Shown here one piece after another: positions 42,050 to 51,784 of a stretch of DNA of 64,000 nucleotides. This DNA is from Tetrapyrgos nigripes. Lineage: Eukaryota > Basidiomycota > Agaricomycetes > Agaricales > Campanellaceae. A program made the position numbers and the translations under genes. Location: contig JAACJM010000011.1 of NCBI GenBank assembly GCA_013368315.1, forward strand, positions 558,001-622,000, given 5' to 3'. Every line of letters begins with the position of its first letter. The stretch's first letter is position 1. The notes beneath the pieces are model-generated. The model had not been told where the DNA came from and ran no database searches. It saw only the letters and a program-made list of their open reading frames with translations.

Positions 42050-45000
42050 CTAGCGATTTCGTTTAGATTTCGGTAGATCTTCCCAACGACTGACGCCATG
42101 GAGTGTAAAATATTCATCGAGAGCTTTCAGATCCTTTACAGTCTTATAGGTCTCCCAAGTAATATCTCCTAATGCCCAATGAACCTCGAATTTAATCGAG
42201 TTCTTGTCCCACTTATGCTTCTCGATGGAAAGCACAAATTCTTCAGCATCAGGTGGCGCACCAAAGTCATATGGCTCTGGTTTACTCCTTCCCGGAAATA
42301 ACACTGCATCAGACTCCACATAGGGTCGTAGTAAGCTTACGTGGAATACATCATGCACACGGCGCTGTTTCAACTCGTCTGGTAGGTCCAATTGATAATT
42401 TGATGAACCAGGACGTGCCTTGATGATGGTATAAGGCCCAACAAATTTGGGAAGTAACTTTGTAGCTCTACCTTTTGGTAGTTTCAAGTTCTTGGTAGAT
42501 AAGTACACCTTTGAGCCTTCCTTCAAATCAGGCTCATTTCTACGTCTCTTATTCGCATTATGCGTTTGAAAGACACGTGAAGCGATGATTGCATCATGCG
42601 CATCGAATAAGTTCTGCATTACTTGAATTGCATATGCACGTATTCCTGCAGGTACTTCTTTATTCCCTTTGATTTCAATCAACATAGAAGGAATATATCC
42701 ATGATTGAGTTCGAAGGGTGCAAACCCTGTTGTTTCGTTTACACTTGAATTTATTGCAAACTCTACAATAGGAATTTTTGTTAACCAGTCTTTCTGATCA
42801 GCACGGATAGTTGATCTAAAGATCTGAGCTATAGAACGATTTGCTCGTTCCGTTATACCATCCGTTTGAGGATGGAACGAAGTGGACATTAATAACTTTG
42901 CTCCCAACATCCGATGAAGTTCGCGCCACCACGTGGAGGTGAACTTTGAGTCTCGATCAGATACTATTGACTCTTGGAGTCCATGCAAGCGTACTATTTC
43001 TTGCAAGTATTTCAAGGATAAATCAATAGCTGTGTCCTTGGTATTACAGGGAATTAAATGCACTTGCGACGTCAATCGGCATATTATCACCCATAAGTAG
43101 TTATACCCTTTTACTTCTGGAAAAGGTCCAATGAAGTCCATGCCAATTGATTGCCATGGACGCGTTGGTATAGGCAATGTATGTAATTTGCCCATTGGCG
43201 ACTGATAATTTCCTTTAGCTGTATGACAAGTCTCGCAAGATTTGCAAAACTCATCAGTCATGCCAAATATTCTTGGCCACCAGCACCATCTTCGAATGTA
43301 ATCGGAGGTACGTTGGGGACCAAAATGTCCGATAGTCTGATGTCCTTGTTCAATTATCAGACTACGCAATGATTTTACTCCCTTAGGAGAATTCGGTATA
43401 CATAGAACTTTCTCGCCTACACTATTGGTAGTCCAGATAAGCTCATTTTCAATTGTAAACCGTGGGTGATCTTCTGGTTTCTGAATAATTTTAGAAAACA
43501 GAGGATCTGTTTCGTAATAAGTCTTCACATCTGTTGAAAAGTTTGGGTAACTTTCCATTGTTGTGAGCAGATCCTTTCCTCTACTACGCGATTCTAGGAC
43601 TGTGGGATTCTCAGATGAAGCAATAACAGGTGTTTCTGGCTCCTCTGGTTCTCGTGAAGCTTCCATTTCAGCTGCTTCAAGATCTCGCTGTTCTACAGCT
43701 TCCTTGGCGATTGCTTTTCGCATCACCCGAATATGCTCAATTAACTCGTTGAGTTCATCTTTACGGCCAATCGGTAAGTCTTCACCTGACTTATCTAGGC
43801 GTATATCAGCATTCACGTACTCGTGAATGGGATGTTTTTCTTCATAGGTATCAGACTCATAATAGCGAGATAATGCGTCTGCTACCCGATTATTGACACC
43901 CTTGATATAAGTTATGTCAATATCAAATCTAGCTAAGTATTCCATCCATCTCATTTGACGACTCGATAGTCGTTTCTGAGTTTGGAAGAATTGTAGGGCC
44001 TCATGATCAGTTACTACATGAATGCAATAACCAATCAACTTGTCCTCCCATTTCAGTAATGCTTCCAATATTGCAAGCATTTCTGTTTCAAAAACACGAT
44101 AGTTTCGCTGGGCGTCCGTAAATTTCTTGGACATAAACCCAGCTGGTCTACATGTCTGCCAGGTAGGTCCCTGACCATACATCGCCCCTACTCCTGTTAC
44201 CGAAGCATCGGTAATAACCCATATCGGCTCAGGATTTCGTGGATCGATGGGTTTCAATATCGGTACTTTACAGCACAAATTTTTGATATTCTGAAGACAA
44301 ACATCGTGTATGTCTCTCCAGAAGAACGGTTGACCATTCTTTGACATTTCAGATAGTGGTGTAGTCCACGCACTGATATCTGGTAAAAAATGTCCTAGAT
44401 AATTGACGAGCCCTAGGAATTTTTGAATATCTTCATAATTTCTAGGTGTTCTCCAGTTACGGATTTGTGCCAGTTTATCAGCATCCGCATGAAGACCTGC
44501 ATCATCAATTACGTGTCCTAGACACTCCAGTACCTCTGCATACAGTTGTACTTTCTTAGCTTTCATGAACAGATGTTGCTCACGCAACTTATCAAATACT
44601 AATGATAAGTGTTTTTCATGCTCCTCGATTGAATCGCTGAACACAAATATATCATCGAGATAGACGTGCATAAAAACACCAATGTAATCTCGGAATATAT
44701 GGTTCATCAGACGCTGAAAAGTCGAAGGTGCGTTGCAATCACCTTGTTGCATTACGGTACTTACGAATGTACCGCTGACCGTCGAGAATGCTGTTTTCCA
44801 TACGTCCTCTTCTACTATACGAATTTGTTCGTATGCATCCGATAAATCTATTTTAGATCGGATTTTTCTGCTAGCACATTGCATGCGTACCTGATCTTGA
44901 TCGGGCAATGGTGTAACATCTTTCACTGTATTGGCGTTACGCTCTCTACAGTCCATCGGAGTTCGAAGTGTACCATCTTTCTTTGGTATACACAACATAG

Positions 45001-45553
45001 GTACGGCGTTGGAAACAGCCATTGGTTTCCACCAACCGGATCGCGTATATTTTGCGATCTTCTCAGCCAACTGACTACGAAGGGAATCAGGGCATCTAGG
45101 TAAATAGTAACGGTATTTCTTGTTGTCATCCTCGAGAGGTATAGTGTGATTAACTTCTCGCATGGGTGGCAACCGTTCCGGTACTCCGCTCATAATATCT
45201 TTACAGCTATCCAACCACTTTTGTCTAAGACGAGGTATGTCCTCTGTGGTGTAATTCTGTTCAGATATCATATTCTCGTGTATTACACGGTCTTTGAATT
45301 TCTCAGTAGCCGCTCTGAAAGCTTCTACCGGTGAATATTGGTTAATTCTATAACCATTTTCCACTTGATTAACGAATTGCTCTGGATATTTTGCCATTGC
45401 AAACTCGTTTACCATTTCAGCCATTTCTTTTAGCTTTTGATTCAGTTTAGAATCCGAGAAAGCTCCAGAAGTCACTTCGTTGACGATATTCTCAATATCA
45501 TCAATACTTATCTCGTCCTCTGGTCCCAGTAGTACTGGCAGTTGACGGTTCAT
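42050..45553 (-). CDS. Gypsy-3 RT-RNase H-integrase polyprotein
   Basis: 1167 open codons from the first ATG. The same frame extends upstream without interruption to a UGA at 45,668. RT: CIPKKDGTLRTPMDCRERN, then the catalytic box YLDD at residues 298-301. RNase H: WVITDASVTGVGAMYG and FETEMLAILEALLKWEDKL. Integrase: zinc region GHQTIGHFGPQRTSDYIRR with CKSCETC, core GMDFIGPFPEVKG, SIVSDRDSKFTSTWW and FHPQTDGITERANRSIAQIF. The C-terminus is chromodomain-like (EEFVLSIEKHKW, FEVHWALGDITWETYK). All catalytic residues are visible, so this protein may be active. Confidence 0.96.
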   Translation of the reverse strand: MNRQLPVLLGPEDEISIDDIENIVNEVTSGAFSDSKLNQKLKEMAEMVNEFAMAKYPEQFVNQVENGYRINQYSPVEAFRAATEKFKDRVIHENMISEQNYTTEDIPRLRQKWLDSCKDIMSGVPERLPPMREVNHTIPLEDDNKKYRYYLPRCPDSLRSQLAEKIAKYTRSGWWKPMAVSNAVPMLCIPKKDGTLRTPMDCRERNANTVKDVTPLPDQDQVRMQCASRKIRSKIDLSDAYEQIRIVEEDVWKTAFSTVSGTFVSTVMQQGDCNAPSTFQRLMNHIFRDYIGVFMHVYLDDIFVFSDSIEEHEKHLSLVFDKLREQHLFMKAKKVQLYAEVLECLGHVIDDAGLHADADKLAQIRNWRTPRNYEDIQKFLGLVNYLGHFLPDISAWTTPLSEMSKNGQPFFWRDIHDVCLQNIKNLCCKVPILKPIDPRNPEPIWVITDASVTGVGAMYGQGPTWQTCRPAGFMSKKFTDAQRNYRVFETEMLAILEALLKWEDKLIGYCIHVVTDHEALQFFQTQKRLSSRQMRWMEYLARFDIDITYIKGVNNRVADALSRYYESDTYEEKHPIHEYVNADIRLDKSGEDLPIGRKDELNELIEHIRVMRKAIAKEAVEQRDLEAAEMEASREPEEPETPVIASSENPTVLESRSRGKDLLTTMESYPNFSTDVKTYYETDPLFSKIIQKPEDHPRFTIENELIWTTNSVGEKVLCIPNSPKGVKSLRSLIIEQGHQTIGHFGPQRTSDYIRRWCWWPRIFGMTDEFCKSCETCHTAKGNYQSPMGKLHTLPIPTRPWQSIGMDFIGPFPEVKGYNYLWVIICRLTSQVHLIPCNTKDTAIDLSLKYLQEIVRLHGLQESIVSDRDSKFTSTWWRELHRMLGAKLLMSTSFHPQTDGITERANRSIAQIFRSTIRADQKDWLTKIPIVEFAINSSVNETTGFAPFELNHGYIPSMLIEIKGNKEVPAGIRAYAIQVMQNLFDAHDAIIASRVFQTHNANKRRRNEPDLKEGSKVYLSTKNLKLPKGRATKLLPKFVGPYTIIKARPGSSNYQLDLPDELKQRRVHDVFHVSLLRPYVESDAVLFPGRSKPEPYDFGAPPDAEEFVLSIEKHKWDKNSIKFEVHWALGDITWETYKTVKDLKALDEYFTLHGVSRWEDLPKSKRNR

Positions 45554-45664
45554 TCCTATGCGTAAGTTTTCATTTTCTTCATCCGTAACATTCTCAATAG
45601 TTACTGACCTACGACTCCACGGTGGCTGAACACTGTTGGATCGAAGATTTGTTTTGTAACCATC

Positions 45665-45670
45665 TAGTCA
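45665..45670 (-). promoter_or_regulatory. candidate UGA-CUA stop-readthrough site
   Basis: The protease frame ends in UGA followed by CUA-G, the context established as promoting readthrough in several viruses and cellular genes. Polymerase continues in the same frame. Functional readthrough is inferred; a CGA-to-TGA mutation would look the same. Confidence 0.5.
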
Positions 45671-46738
45671 CTTAGAATTTTTCTCACCAAGTCTTTTGGA
45701 CTCAGTGGCTGGTTTACGACATTTTTTATCAACGCCATACTTTTGAGGTCGTCGTTTCACCTCCAATTGCTCGTTATTCTTTATCTGTATATCAGACGAT
45801 ACATTTTTCGAATGACGACGAGCTAATTCTCTCACTTCCTCCCCTTCAGAAAGAGTAGGAAATGGTTTGCCACGGATTCGTACTACATCGTACTCAAAAT
45901 CCAAGGCTATACCATGCCTGCGCATGAATACAGTCCCAATAACTAAATCGTAACGATCAATGTTTGCAATATCAAAATAATCACGATCAGTTATGGTTTC
46001 TCCACCATTTCCAAAGCGATATGGTGCTACACAGCCGTAGAAAATGTTTCCGCGGCTGCCCTTGGTTCCCAATTGTAATACGACCGGATTCTCAAGTCGA
46101 AAGACTTTTAAATTTGCAGCTCTCGCAAAATCAGGACTAATAGCGTCAGCAGTGCTGCCGCTATCGAATAATGCAAATGCCCGGACACCATTCATTTCAA
46201 TAAATGCAGATAGGCAACGATTTTCCGAAGCCTTCCGTTTTGGACGTGTTTTACTCCGTGGCAATTCGACTTTTGAAGCCTCTAAGGTGGCTTTGTATCC
46301 ACCATCTTGAGTGGTGCTCATAGATTGTAGATATTCATTAACATCAAGCCAATTTGCATCGCTTGCATTGTCAATGTTCTCGATATCACTCAATGTATCT
46401 ATTGAGTGAATTGAATATTCATCGGACTCCCAATCAGAGTCAGATAAGTTCCCCAATGCAGTATCATATGACGATACTGAATCTAAATCTGATTCTTCGT
46501 GCATCATACCCATACGCTCAGGGTATGTATGCATAAATCCCATTTGTTCTGGGGCCTCAGATGAGAAGTATTCCTCGTCTGCAGTATCAGATTCGTATTG
46601 TGATCCTTCAAAGTGGCTGTTGCTTCCACTACTGTCATATCGATCCCATATTTCGTCGTCGTTTGGTAAATTTGACGGTTCGGCATCATTATGAATTTCT
46701 GCCGCTGAATTTTCAGCAACGGCTTCCTCTGCCGATAT
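45668..46738 (-). CDS. Gypsy-3 protease segment
   Basis: The frame is open from 46,738 (just after the gag UGA) to a UGA at 45,668-45,670. An acidic N-terminal stretch leads to a retropepsin: FALFDSGSTADAISPDFARA (catalytic DSG), then DLVIGTVFMRRHGIALDFEY. There is no good reason to start at the internal ATG 46,543, because the frame continues directly from gag. The stop is followed by CTA-G, and the same frame continues for 38 codons to the first ATG of the polymerase segment. Confidence 0.88.
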   Translation of the reverse strand: MSAEEAVAENSAAEIHNDAEPSNLPNDDEIWDRYDSSGSNSHFEGSQYESDTADEEYFSSEAPEQMGFMHTYPERMGMMHEESDLDSVSSYDTALGNLSDSDWESDEYSIHSIDTLSDIENIDNASDANWLDVNEYLQSMSTTQDGGYKATLEASKVELPRSKTRPKRKASENRCLSAFIEMNGVRAFALFDSGSTADAISPDFARAANLKVFRLENPVVLQLGTKGSRGNIFYGCVAPYRFGNGGETITDRDYFDIANIDRYDLVIGTVFMRRHGIALDFEYDVVRIRGKPFPTLSEGEEVRELARRHSKNVSSDIQIKNNEQLEVKRRPQKYGVDKKCRKPATESKRLGEKNSK

Positions 46739-47968
46739 TCAGAATAATCGGACTTGAGTTGCTTTGCCTGATTCGTCAACCATGCGAAACATACGGTTTG
46801 CATTTGGCTGACCAGGTTTCTTGCAATCTGGATGTCCTCGCATGAATCCAGCTTTCCCGCAATCCCAACAAACACCTTTTGGTTTCCAGGGTCTTTGTTG
46901 ATTATTTGCAGCAACAGGTGGTGCGTCCTTATTAGGTCGACCCCTATGATGTTGGTTTCCTTGAGCATTACCCCGATTGTCACGGTTATGCACTGGTACA
47001 CTGTACCTGCGATCGTCAACTTTCTGTAGTCGACGGGGTGATTGGCGTCTTCTCTCATTGTGATTTGACGCCTCCACGCATTTTTCACGAGACGTACGGG
47101 CCTGTTCATAATATTTGAACGCACTATGTCCCTTTTCGTACGATATCCCAGATTTTATGATCTGATCGACAGTATTCCGCTCCGCTGTGACCGTACGAGT
47201 CATTTCTTTTGCCATCTGAATAGGTACAGCTAAGAAAATCTGACGTTTAAAAGAATAAACGTCAGGGGGACTAGGCATGCACTTCGAAAATCGTATTAAG
47301 TCTCGGAAAATTCCTTTAATACCACGATTCTCCGTGTAATTAACCGCTTTGAAGCGATCTGCTACAGTACTAAGTGATCTTTCATGAATAAATTGTTTAA
47401 ACAATGCACAGATCACTTGCAAAAAGGTGGGTCTTTCCTCATATATTGAGGTAGATGTTTGCTCAATCTCATCATTGAACCATTGACGAGCTTCGCTTCT
47501 TAGAAATACAGAGAGCGTATTGACTCGCGTAATATCCATTGCGGTCACTACCCATCCTCCTTGTCTCCTACTATATCTGGATTCGGGTCCGCATTGATCG
47601 GCTACACTCATCCAGCGTACGAAACTTCGTATCCACTCGTCAAACGCTATGATATCATCCTGCCCATGGTAATACTCGGGTTTCGGAATTGATTGTAATA
47701 GCGTCTTGGCAGTACCACTGTTACCGGCTGGTACTTTATCCAGCAAGTAGTAGTGTATTAATTCCACGTACACTTGAAGAATGTTATCTAGGCATTCTTG
47801 CTCAGATAACTGTGAAGGTTTATACTCAAAATGTTCTTCAAGACTCGAGTATGGTGTGGTAGATTTATGTCGGGGTTGGTGTCCCGGATTATGTGTATCA
47901 TCAGACGAGCTATCGGATGAGCTTGCATCATTACTTTCCGATGGATCTGGTGGATCCGATGTTGGCAT
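46739..47968 (-). CDS. Gypsy-3 gag (capsid/nucleocapsid)
   Basis: 409 residues from ATG 47,968. The capsid-like region includes DIIAFDEWIRSFVRWM, SVFLRSEARQWFNDEI and FKAVNYTENRGIKG. The nucleocapsid part is basic and ends with a zinc-knuckle-like CWDCGKAGFMRGHPDC (C-x2-C-x8-H-x2-C, unusual spacing). It ends at UGA 46,739-46,741, beyond which the same frame continues into the protease. Upstream, the frame is open for only 10 more codons to another UGA (47,999-48,001), and beyond that is open again toward ORF1. Confidence 0.9.
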   Translation of the reverse strand: MPTSDPPDPSESNDASSSDSSSDDTHNPGHQPRHKSTTPYSSLEEHFEYKPSQLSEQECLDNILQVYVELIHYYLLDKVPAGNSGTAKTLLQSIPKPEYYHGQDDIIAFDEWIRSFVRWMSVADQCGPESRYSRRQGGWVVTAMDITRVNTLSVFLRSEARQWFNDEIEQTSTSIYEERPTFLQVICALFKQFIHERSLSTVADRFKAVNYTENRGIKGIFRDLIRFSKCMPSPPDVYSFKRQIFLAVPIQMAKEMTRTVTAERNTVDQIIKSGISYEKGHSAFKYYEQARTSREKCVEASNHNERRRQSPRRLQKVDDRRYSVPVHNRDNRGNAQGNQHHRGRPNKDAPPVAANNQQRPWKPKGVCWDCGKAGFMRGHPDCKKPGQPNANRMFRMVDESGKATQVRLF

Positions 47969-48138
47969 CGGGTTGTATTTCCTTTTCAGATTTTTGAATC
48001 AACGACTTAATCTTTCCCCTTTATTTTGTGGCAAAGATCTCCGTCTGTTCCGAGCGTCCTCTCGTCGGGATGGATTTTTCCGATTGTCCGACTTATCCGG
48101 CTCGTCTGAATCACCTGGTTCTTCAGGATCATTCTCCC

Positions 48139-48903
48139 TCAATGGTTGAAACCGATTTTGGTTTCTGCCAACCACTGGTTCGCAGTATGACGGTAAGGTT
48201 CCGCCTCAGCTGCAGAAGCAAATTGATATGGTAATACCAATTCTGGTTCTTCAACCGACCACACCTGTCCATTAATGTAATCAATTATTACGTTTTGGTT
48301 CGGGACAGTGGATGTACTATAACGTAGCAAATCCGACATTCGTAACGTTTGCAGAATTGCACGTTGTCGTAATTCACGCTGGTATTCAATGACCTGCGTT
48401 GGTGACATGGACTTAGATTCTCGTTGAGTCACCTTGTCACCAGACCTTGATTGATCATCCAGAGGGTCCTCATCATGTGCGGATACCCTTGTGCCCTTGC
48501 GGCCCTTACTTCTGGTAGATTCTTGCTGTGAAGATCTACTAGAGTCCTTTCTAGATTTTTCAAATTTTCTATTGGTTCGTGAACTGGCTTCAACTCTTGA
48601 CGAAGGTCCAGCTTCAGCGTTTTGATGATGCTCCACTGAGGTACCAACGTTCTGACGATCGGAACGGTCCCTAGCGCTTACTACTTCATCAAAACTTCTT
48701 CCCGAATATCCGGGGCGGCTAATCAAATTATTTTGATTATCCGTATTTTCGGCCGCATTTGCGGAATGATCTCCATTCCGTCTAGGTGTCCAAGTGGCAG
48801 GACCCAACAACGGTCTCAAAGAGCTTTCTTCATCTTCCCCTGCATAGATGGGTAGACGAGATTGAGATTGAGTAGAAGTACGTATAGTATTCGTAGTACT
48901 CAT
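48139..48903 (-). CDS. Gypsy-3 ORF1, gag N-terminal extension or separate protein
   Basis: 254 codons from ATG 48,903, the first ATG after the 5' LTR. Ser/Arg/Glu-rich and probably disordered, with no recognised domain. It ends in UGA at 48,139. The gag frame overlaps its end by about 66 nt in the -1 frame (TLPSYCEPVVGRNQNRFQPL, then RENDPEEPGDSDEPDK). ORF1 and gag may therefore once have been one protein, or may be linked by frameshifting. No convincing slippery heptamer or intron was found. Confidence 0.65.
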   Translation of the reverse strand: MSTTNTIRTSTQSQSRLPIYAGEDEESSLRPLLGPATWTPRRNGDHSANAAENTDNQNNLISRPGYSGRSFDEVVSARDRSDRQNVGTSVEHHQNAEAGPSSRVEASSRTNRKFEKSRKDSSRSSQQESTRSKGRKGTRVSAHDEDPLDDQSRSGDKVTQRESKSMSPTQVIEYQRELRQRAILQTLRMSDLLRYSTSTVPNQNVIIDYINGQVWSVEEPELVLPYQFASAAEAEPYRHTANQWLAETKIGFNH

Positions 48904-49052
48904 GGTAGGTAAGGATACACTCAGGAATTGAGGAATTTAACACTGTAATAGTGCGAATGGTTGTATACGGCGCAGGATTTCTACGTCGTAGGTATCTCTG
49001 GACAATAGCCCAGGCTTGTAGCTTCAGAACAATAACTGAAGGCTTAAAAAAG

Positions 49053-49263
49053 TGTAAGGCGTGTGATCAAGTATTCTCACCGAGCCCAATGCTCAAGACC
49101 TAAGCCAGAACAGGTTTTATAAATGTTCCTAGGTACAAGCACAACAGGCGGTGGTAAGAAATATAGATGATTCTAAGTACTACGAATGTGGCTTATATAC
49201 TAGAAGGCGTGTGAATAGATATGTAAACTATATAGTCGTCCGTATTAGGAAGTACGCGTTACA
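49053..49263 (-). repeat. Gypsy-3 5' LTR
   Basis: 211 bp with two substitutions relative to 39,805-40,015 (CACAAC for CACGAC, CGAATG for CGAGTG). It is followed by the CACAA target copy at 49,264-49,268. Confidence 0.95.
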
Positions 49264-50000
49264 CACAATCATCAGTGTGAATTGTGCTTTGACTATATTA
49301 CCAACTCGGAATTTAGCTGGAGAGATTGAGGGGAAGCTTCGTAAGACATCAGTATTTCTTTATCAATTCAGAGGTATATGCCCCACTCATCGATTACAGC
49401 CATCTGTTTTACGCACTAGTTCAGCATACTCAACTCTGTTATCCTCCGTGTGCACATATTCGTTGCCCGTCACTTTAGCTAGGTATCCACATGGGTCGAC
49501 TACATCACCGATGGGTAGTGCTGCTTCAAATGGTGCGAGTTTCCGAGACGTCAAATAACGATTGCTGAGATCCAGGGTGGGTTCTCCGTTTTGATATTGC
49601 GAAACAAACATGATTGTTTGAACGGAACCTTCTGGTAGATTGCGACGTAGGTTGGTGTCGATACTTACAATCCCGTCAATGGCTTCCTGGAATCCGTCAG
49701 CCCCAAAACCGCACAATGTTACCGCTTGTCTAAGGTGTGCCACTTTCGTAGCTCTGCACAAACGGACATTAATATCATTGAGATCTAGGTGATTCAGTCT
49801 GCTACACACTGTTTGATCTCCTTTGTAAAAGGTGGTAGATCTTTTGCAACTATGATACCTTGAATGCTTATGACCACTTCTTCCGCATCGCCGTTTTCAT
49901 TACTGACAACTCGCCAAGCTTCAGGTGTCCCAGCGCACATCGTAGTCATATGTTCTGGCCAAGTCGAAAGCTATTCCGAGTGCTAATGTGAGTATTTAGA
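49264..50000 (-). pseudogene. 5' exons of the host gene split by Gypsy-3
   Basis: Unrecognised basidiomycete gene. The reading starts near MTTMCAGTPEAWRVVSNENG (about 49,950) and continues through EEVVISIQGIIVAKDLPPF. It then runs along the open stretch containing VAHLRQAVTLCGFGADGFQE, DLSNRYLTSRKLAPFEAALP and NRVEYAELVRKTDG (49,387-49,809). An intron ending TCTCCAG near 49,318 leads into KFRVGNIVKAQFTLMIV, which runs to the insertion point. The exact upstream exon borders are uncertain. The insertion puts 9.5 kb between these exons and their 3' partner at 39,600-39,804. Confidence 0.65.
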
Positions 50001-50009
50001 AATCTTACA

Positions 50010-51690
50010 ACCTTATATCAATACTTACACTGGTAAAATTTGCTGCTTCGTACGCGCATGCTCTGCCCCTTTCCTTTCCATTGTGATTTTCTCTAATGCA
50101 CGTTCTAGTGGTAGATGTCCTGATGAGCAATACCTAGGCAGTGAAATAGAGACCTTGAACTAACGGGCAAGTTCTATGTTGTAATTTGAGTTCATCGGAA
50201 AACAAAGATGGATGTGGATGTTTGAGCGTTAAGAAGGATATTGAAGTAATGTACCAATTCTGATTCCTCCACCTATCAACATCCGTCTTGGTTTGTCAAC
50301 CTCACAACTCTGTCATAGTGATGGAATGTGGATTTGGAGAAGTCTAGACACAATGTGGAGTGTGCTATTCTACCGCGTAAGTTCCTTTCCTCAGCAAAGA
50401 TTCAAGATCCAAAGACATCGGCTTTGCATACTTTCTTGCAGTTTAACTCGAGTTCCGTTAATTTCAGTCAAAGAGCAGCCTGTTGTCAATAGAAATCAAA
50501 TCCACGGGGTGCCATCTCTTCCACAGTTTTCCCGTAGTTGTGTTCTTGTGACTACGCCATTATTCATTATCGTCTTCGCACTATTTCTTTTCTTGGAACT
50601 GGGGTAAGGGGCCACTGCTTCGCATGGCAAGTTACGAGGCCCCAGCAGCAAGAATCACTTTCATATAATACGTTATATCTTCCATGTAGAGCCTAGGTAA
50701 GAGAAAACACATAGTATTGAGTAAACCTGTACGTCGGCTCTTCTACTGGGCACTGATGATAAGTCAGGAGGAGTCTGAGGAATGGATGCGACGGTTGCAG
50801 ACCGAGAGAGGTACTTGACGCAGTGATGATGTATCGATGTCAAACGGCCTTTGGACCCAGTCCAGACCGAGTCTAGACATTTCGGTTGTCAGGAAGGATA
50901 GAGACCGGCCCTAAGGCCTCGCATTACTCCGAGGATGCCGTGAATGACGTCATGGGTCTCGACAATTCCAGATGAGCGCTTGACGAGCGCCAACGAACAG
51001 GGGTGGGAATTTGAACCCGTGGAAAAGATCTGGGAGGTCGCTACAACACAAATTAAAACTCAGCCTAAAGGCCTCGTAATGATACTGTGTATGTCAGTAC
51101 TTTCTCACCTGTCCCCTCCACATAACGCTCTAGCCCTCAAATCTGTTTGTCAGGACTGCGTTGCACCTGGCATTCTCTTTCGGATAATTTATCCTATCAT
51201 GCTCTGATCAGTCGATCAACATTCAGGTCCGTAGCCATATTCTCATGAGTACTATCATCATCGCAGTATTTCCTTTTTGGAATTATACGATGTTTGTTAA
51301 CGTTTTCTCATCTTTCCTTTACACCTACCGAGAAAGTTCTACCCACGTAAACCCTCTGACCCCCAAATCTGATTATCGGTCTGCGTCTCACCTGATTTTT
51401 TCTTTCGGATAATCTACCCTATCGAGTTCTAATCAGTTGTTCAAATTTTGCTGGTGACTCGTTTCCATTGTATAAAGTGCAATGATAATTTTGGTGTACT
51501 CAACTCGTTCTGCCCCACCTTTGAACACATCTTCCATGAGCAACTACCGCCAAGAATCTCCCCTCACCGATGTTGGAGGTCTTCATTTTCAGTACCCAAC
51601 GTCTGTCTGTCTTTCCCCTCATTGTCATTCATACTTATATTATTTTTTAGGTTGAGTCCAACTCCGCCTGATGGTTCGCGTCACCATGGC
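50010..51690. other. no gene supported
   Basis: Between the split host gene and the next multi-exon gene, open frames are short and carry no motif. The region may include promoters of both divergent genes. Confidence 0.4.
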
Positions 51691-51784
51691 GCTGTGGCGT
51701 TTCAACATCTTCCTGCTGTTTCAGTAGCGTGTGTTTCCTCCAATATTTCTTGTGAAAGGTCAACCTATTTTCCCTTTTCTTTAG

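Larger units (their letters stand above)
39805..49263 (-). mobile_element. Gypsy-3: young full-length Ty3/gypsy element with ORF3
   Basis: 9,459 bp bounded by 211-bp LTRs that differ at only two positions. The target duplication CACAA is exact (39,800-39,804 and 49,264-49,268). In element orientation: 5' LTR, ORF1, gag, protease, RT-RNase H-integrase, ORF3, polypurine tract, 3' LTR. No TGG-type primer site follows the 5' LTR. The polymerase frame of 1167 codons is intact. Gag, protease and polymerase are in one frame separated by UGA codons. The low LTR divergence implies a recent insertion. Confidence 0.96.

Noticed and set aside
46504..47124. 206-codon minus-strand frame overlapping gag and protease
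   Set aside because: The gag and protease frames explain this DNA with family motifs, and this frame has none.
51005..51025. tRNA T-arm-like sequence on the minus strand (GGGTTCAAATTCCC)
   Set aside because: The loop is one base too long and no acceptor, D or anticodon stems can be drawn around it.
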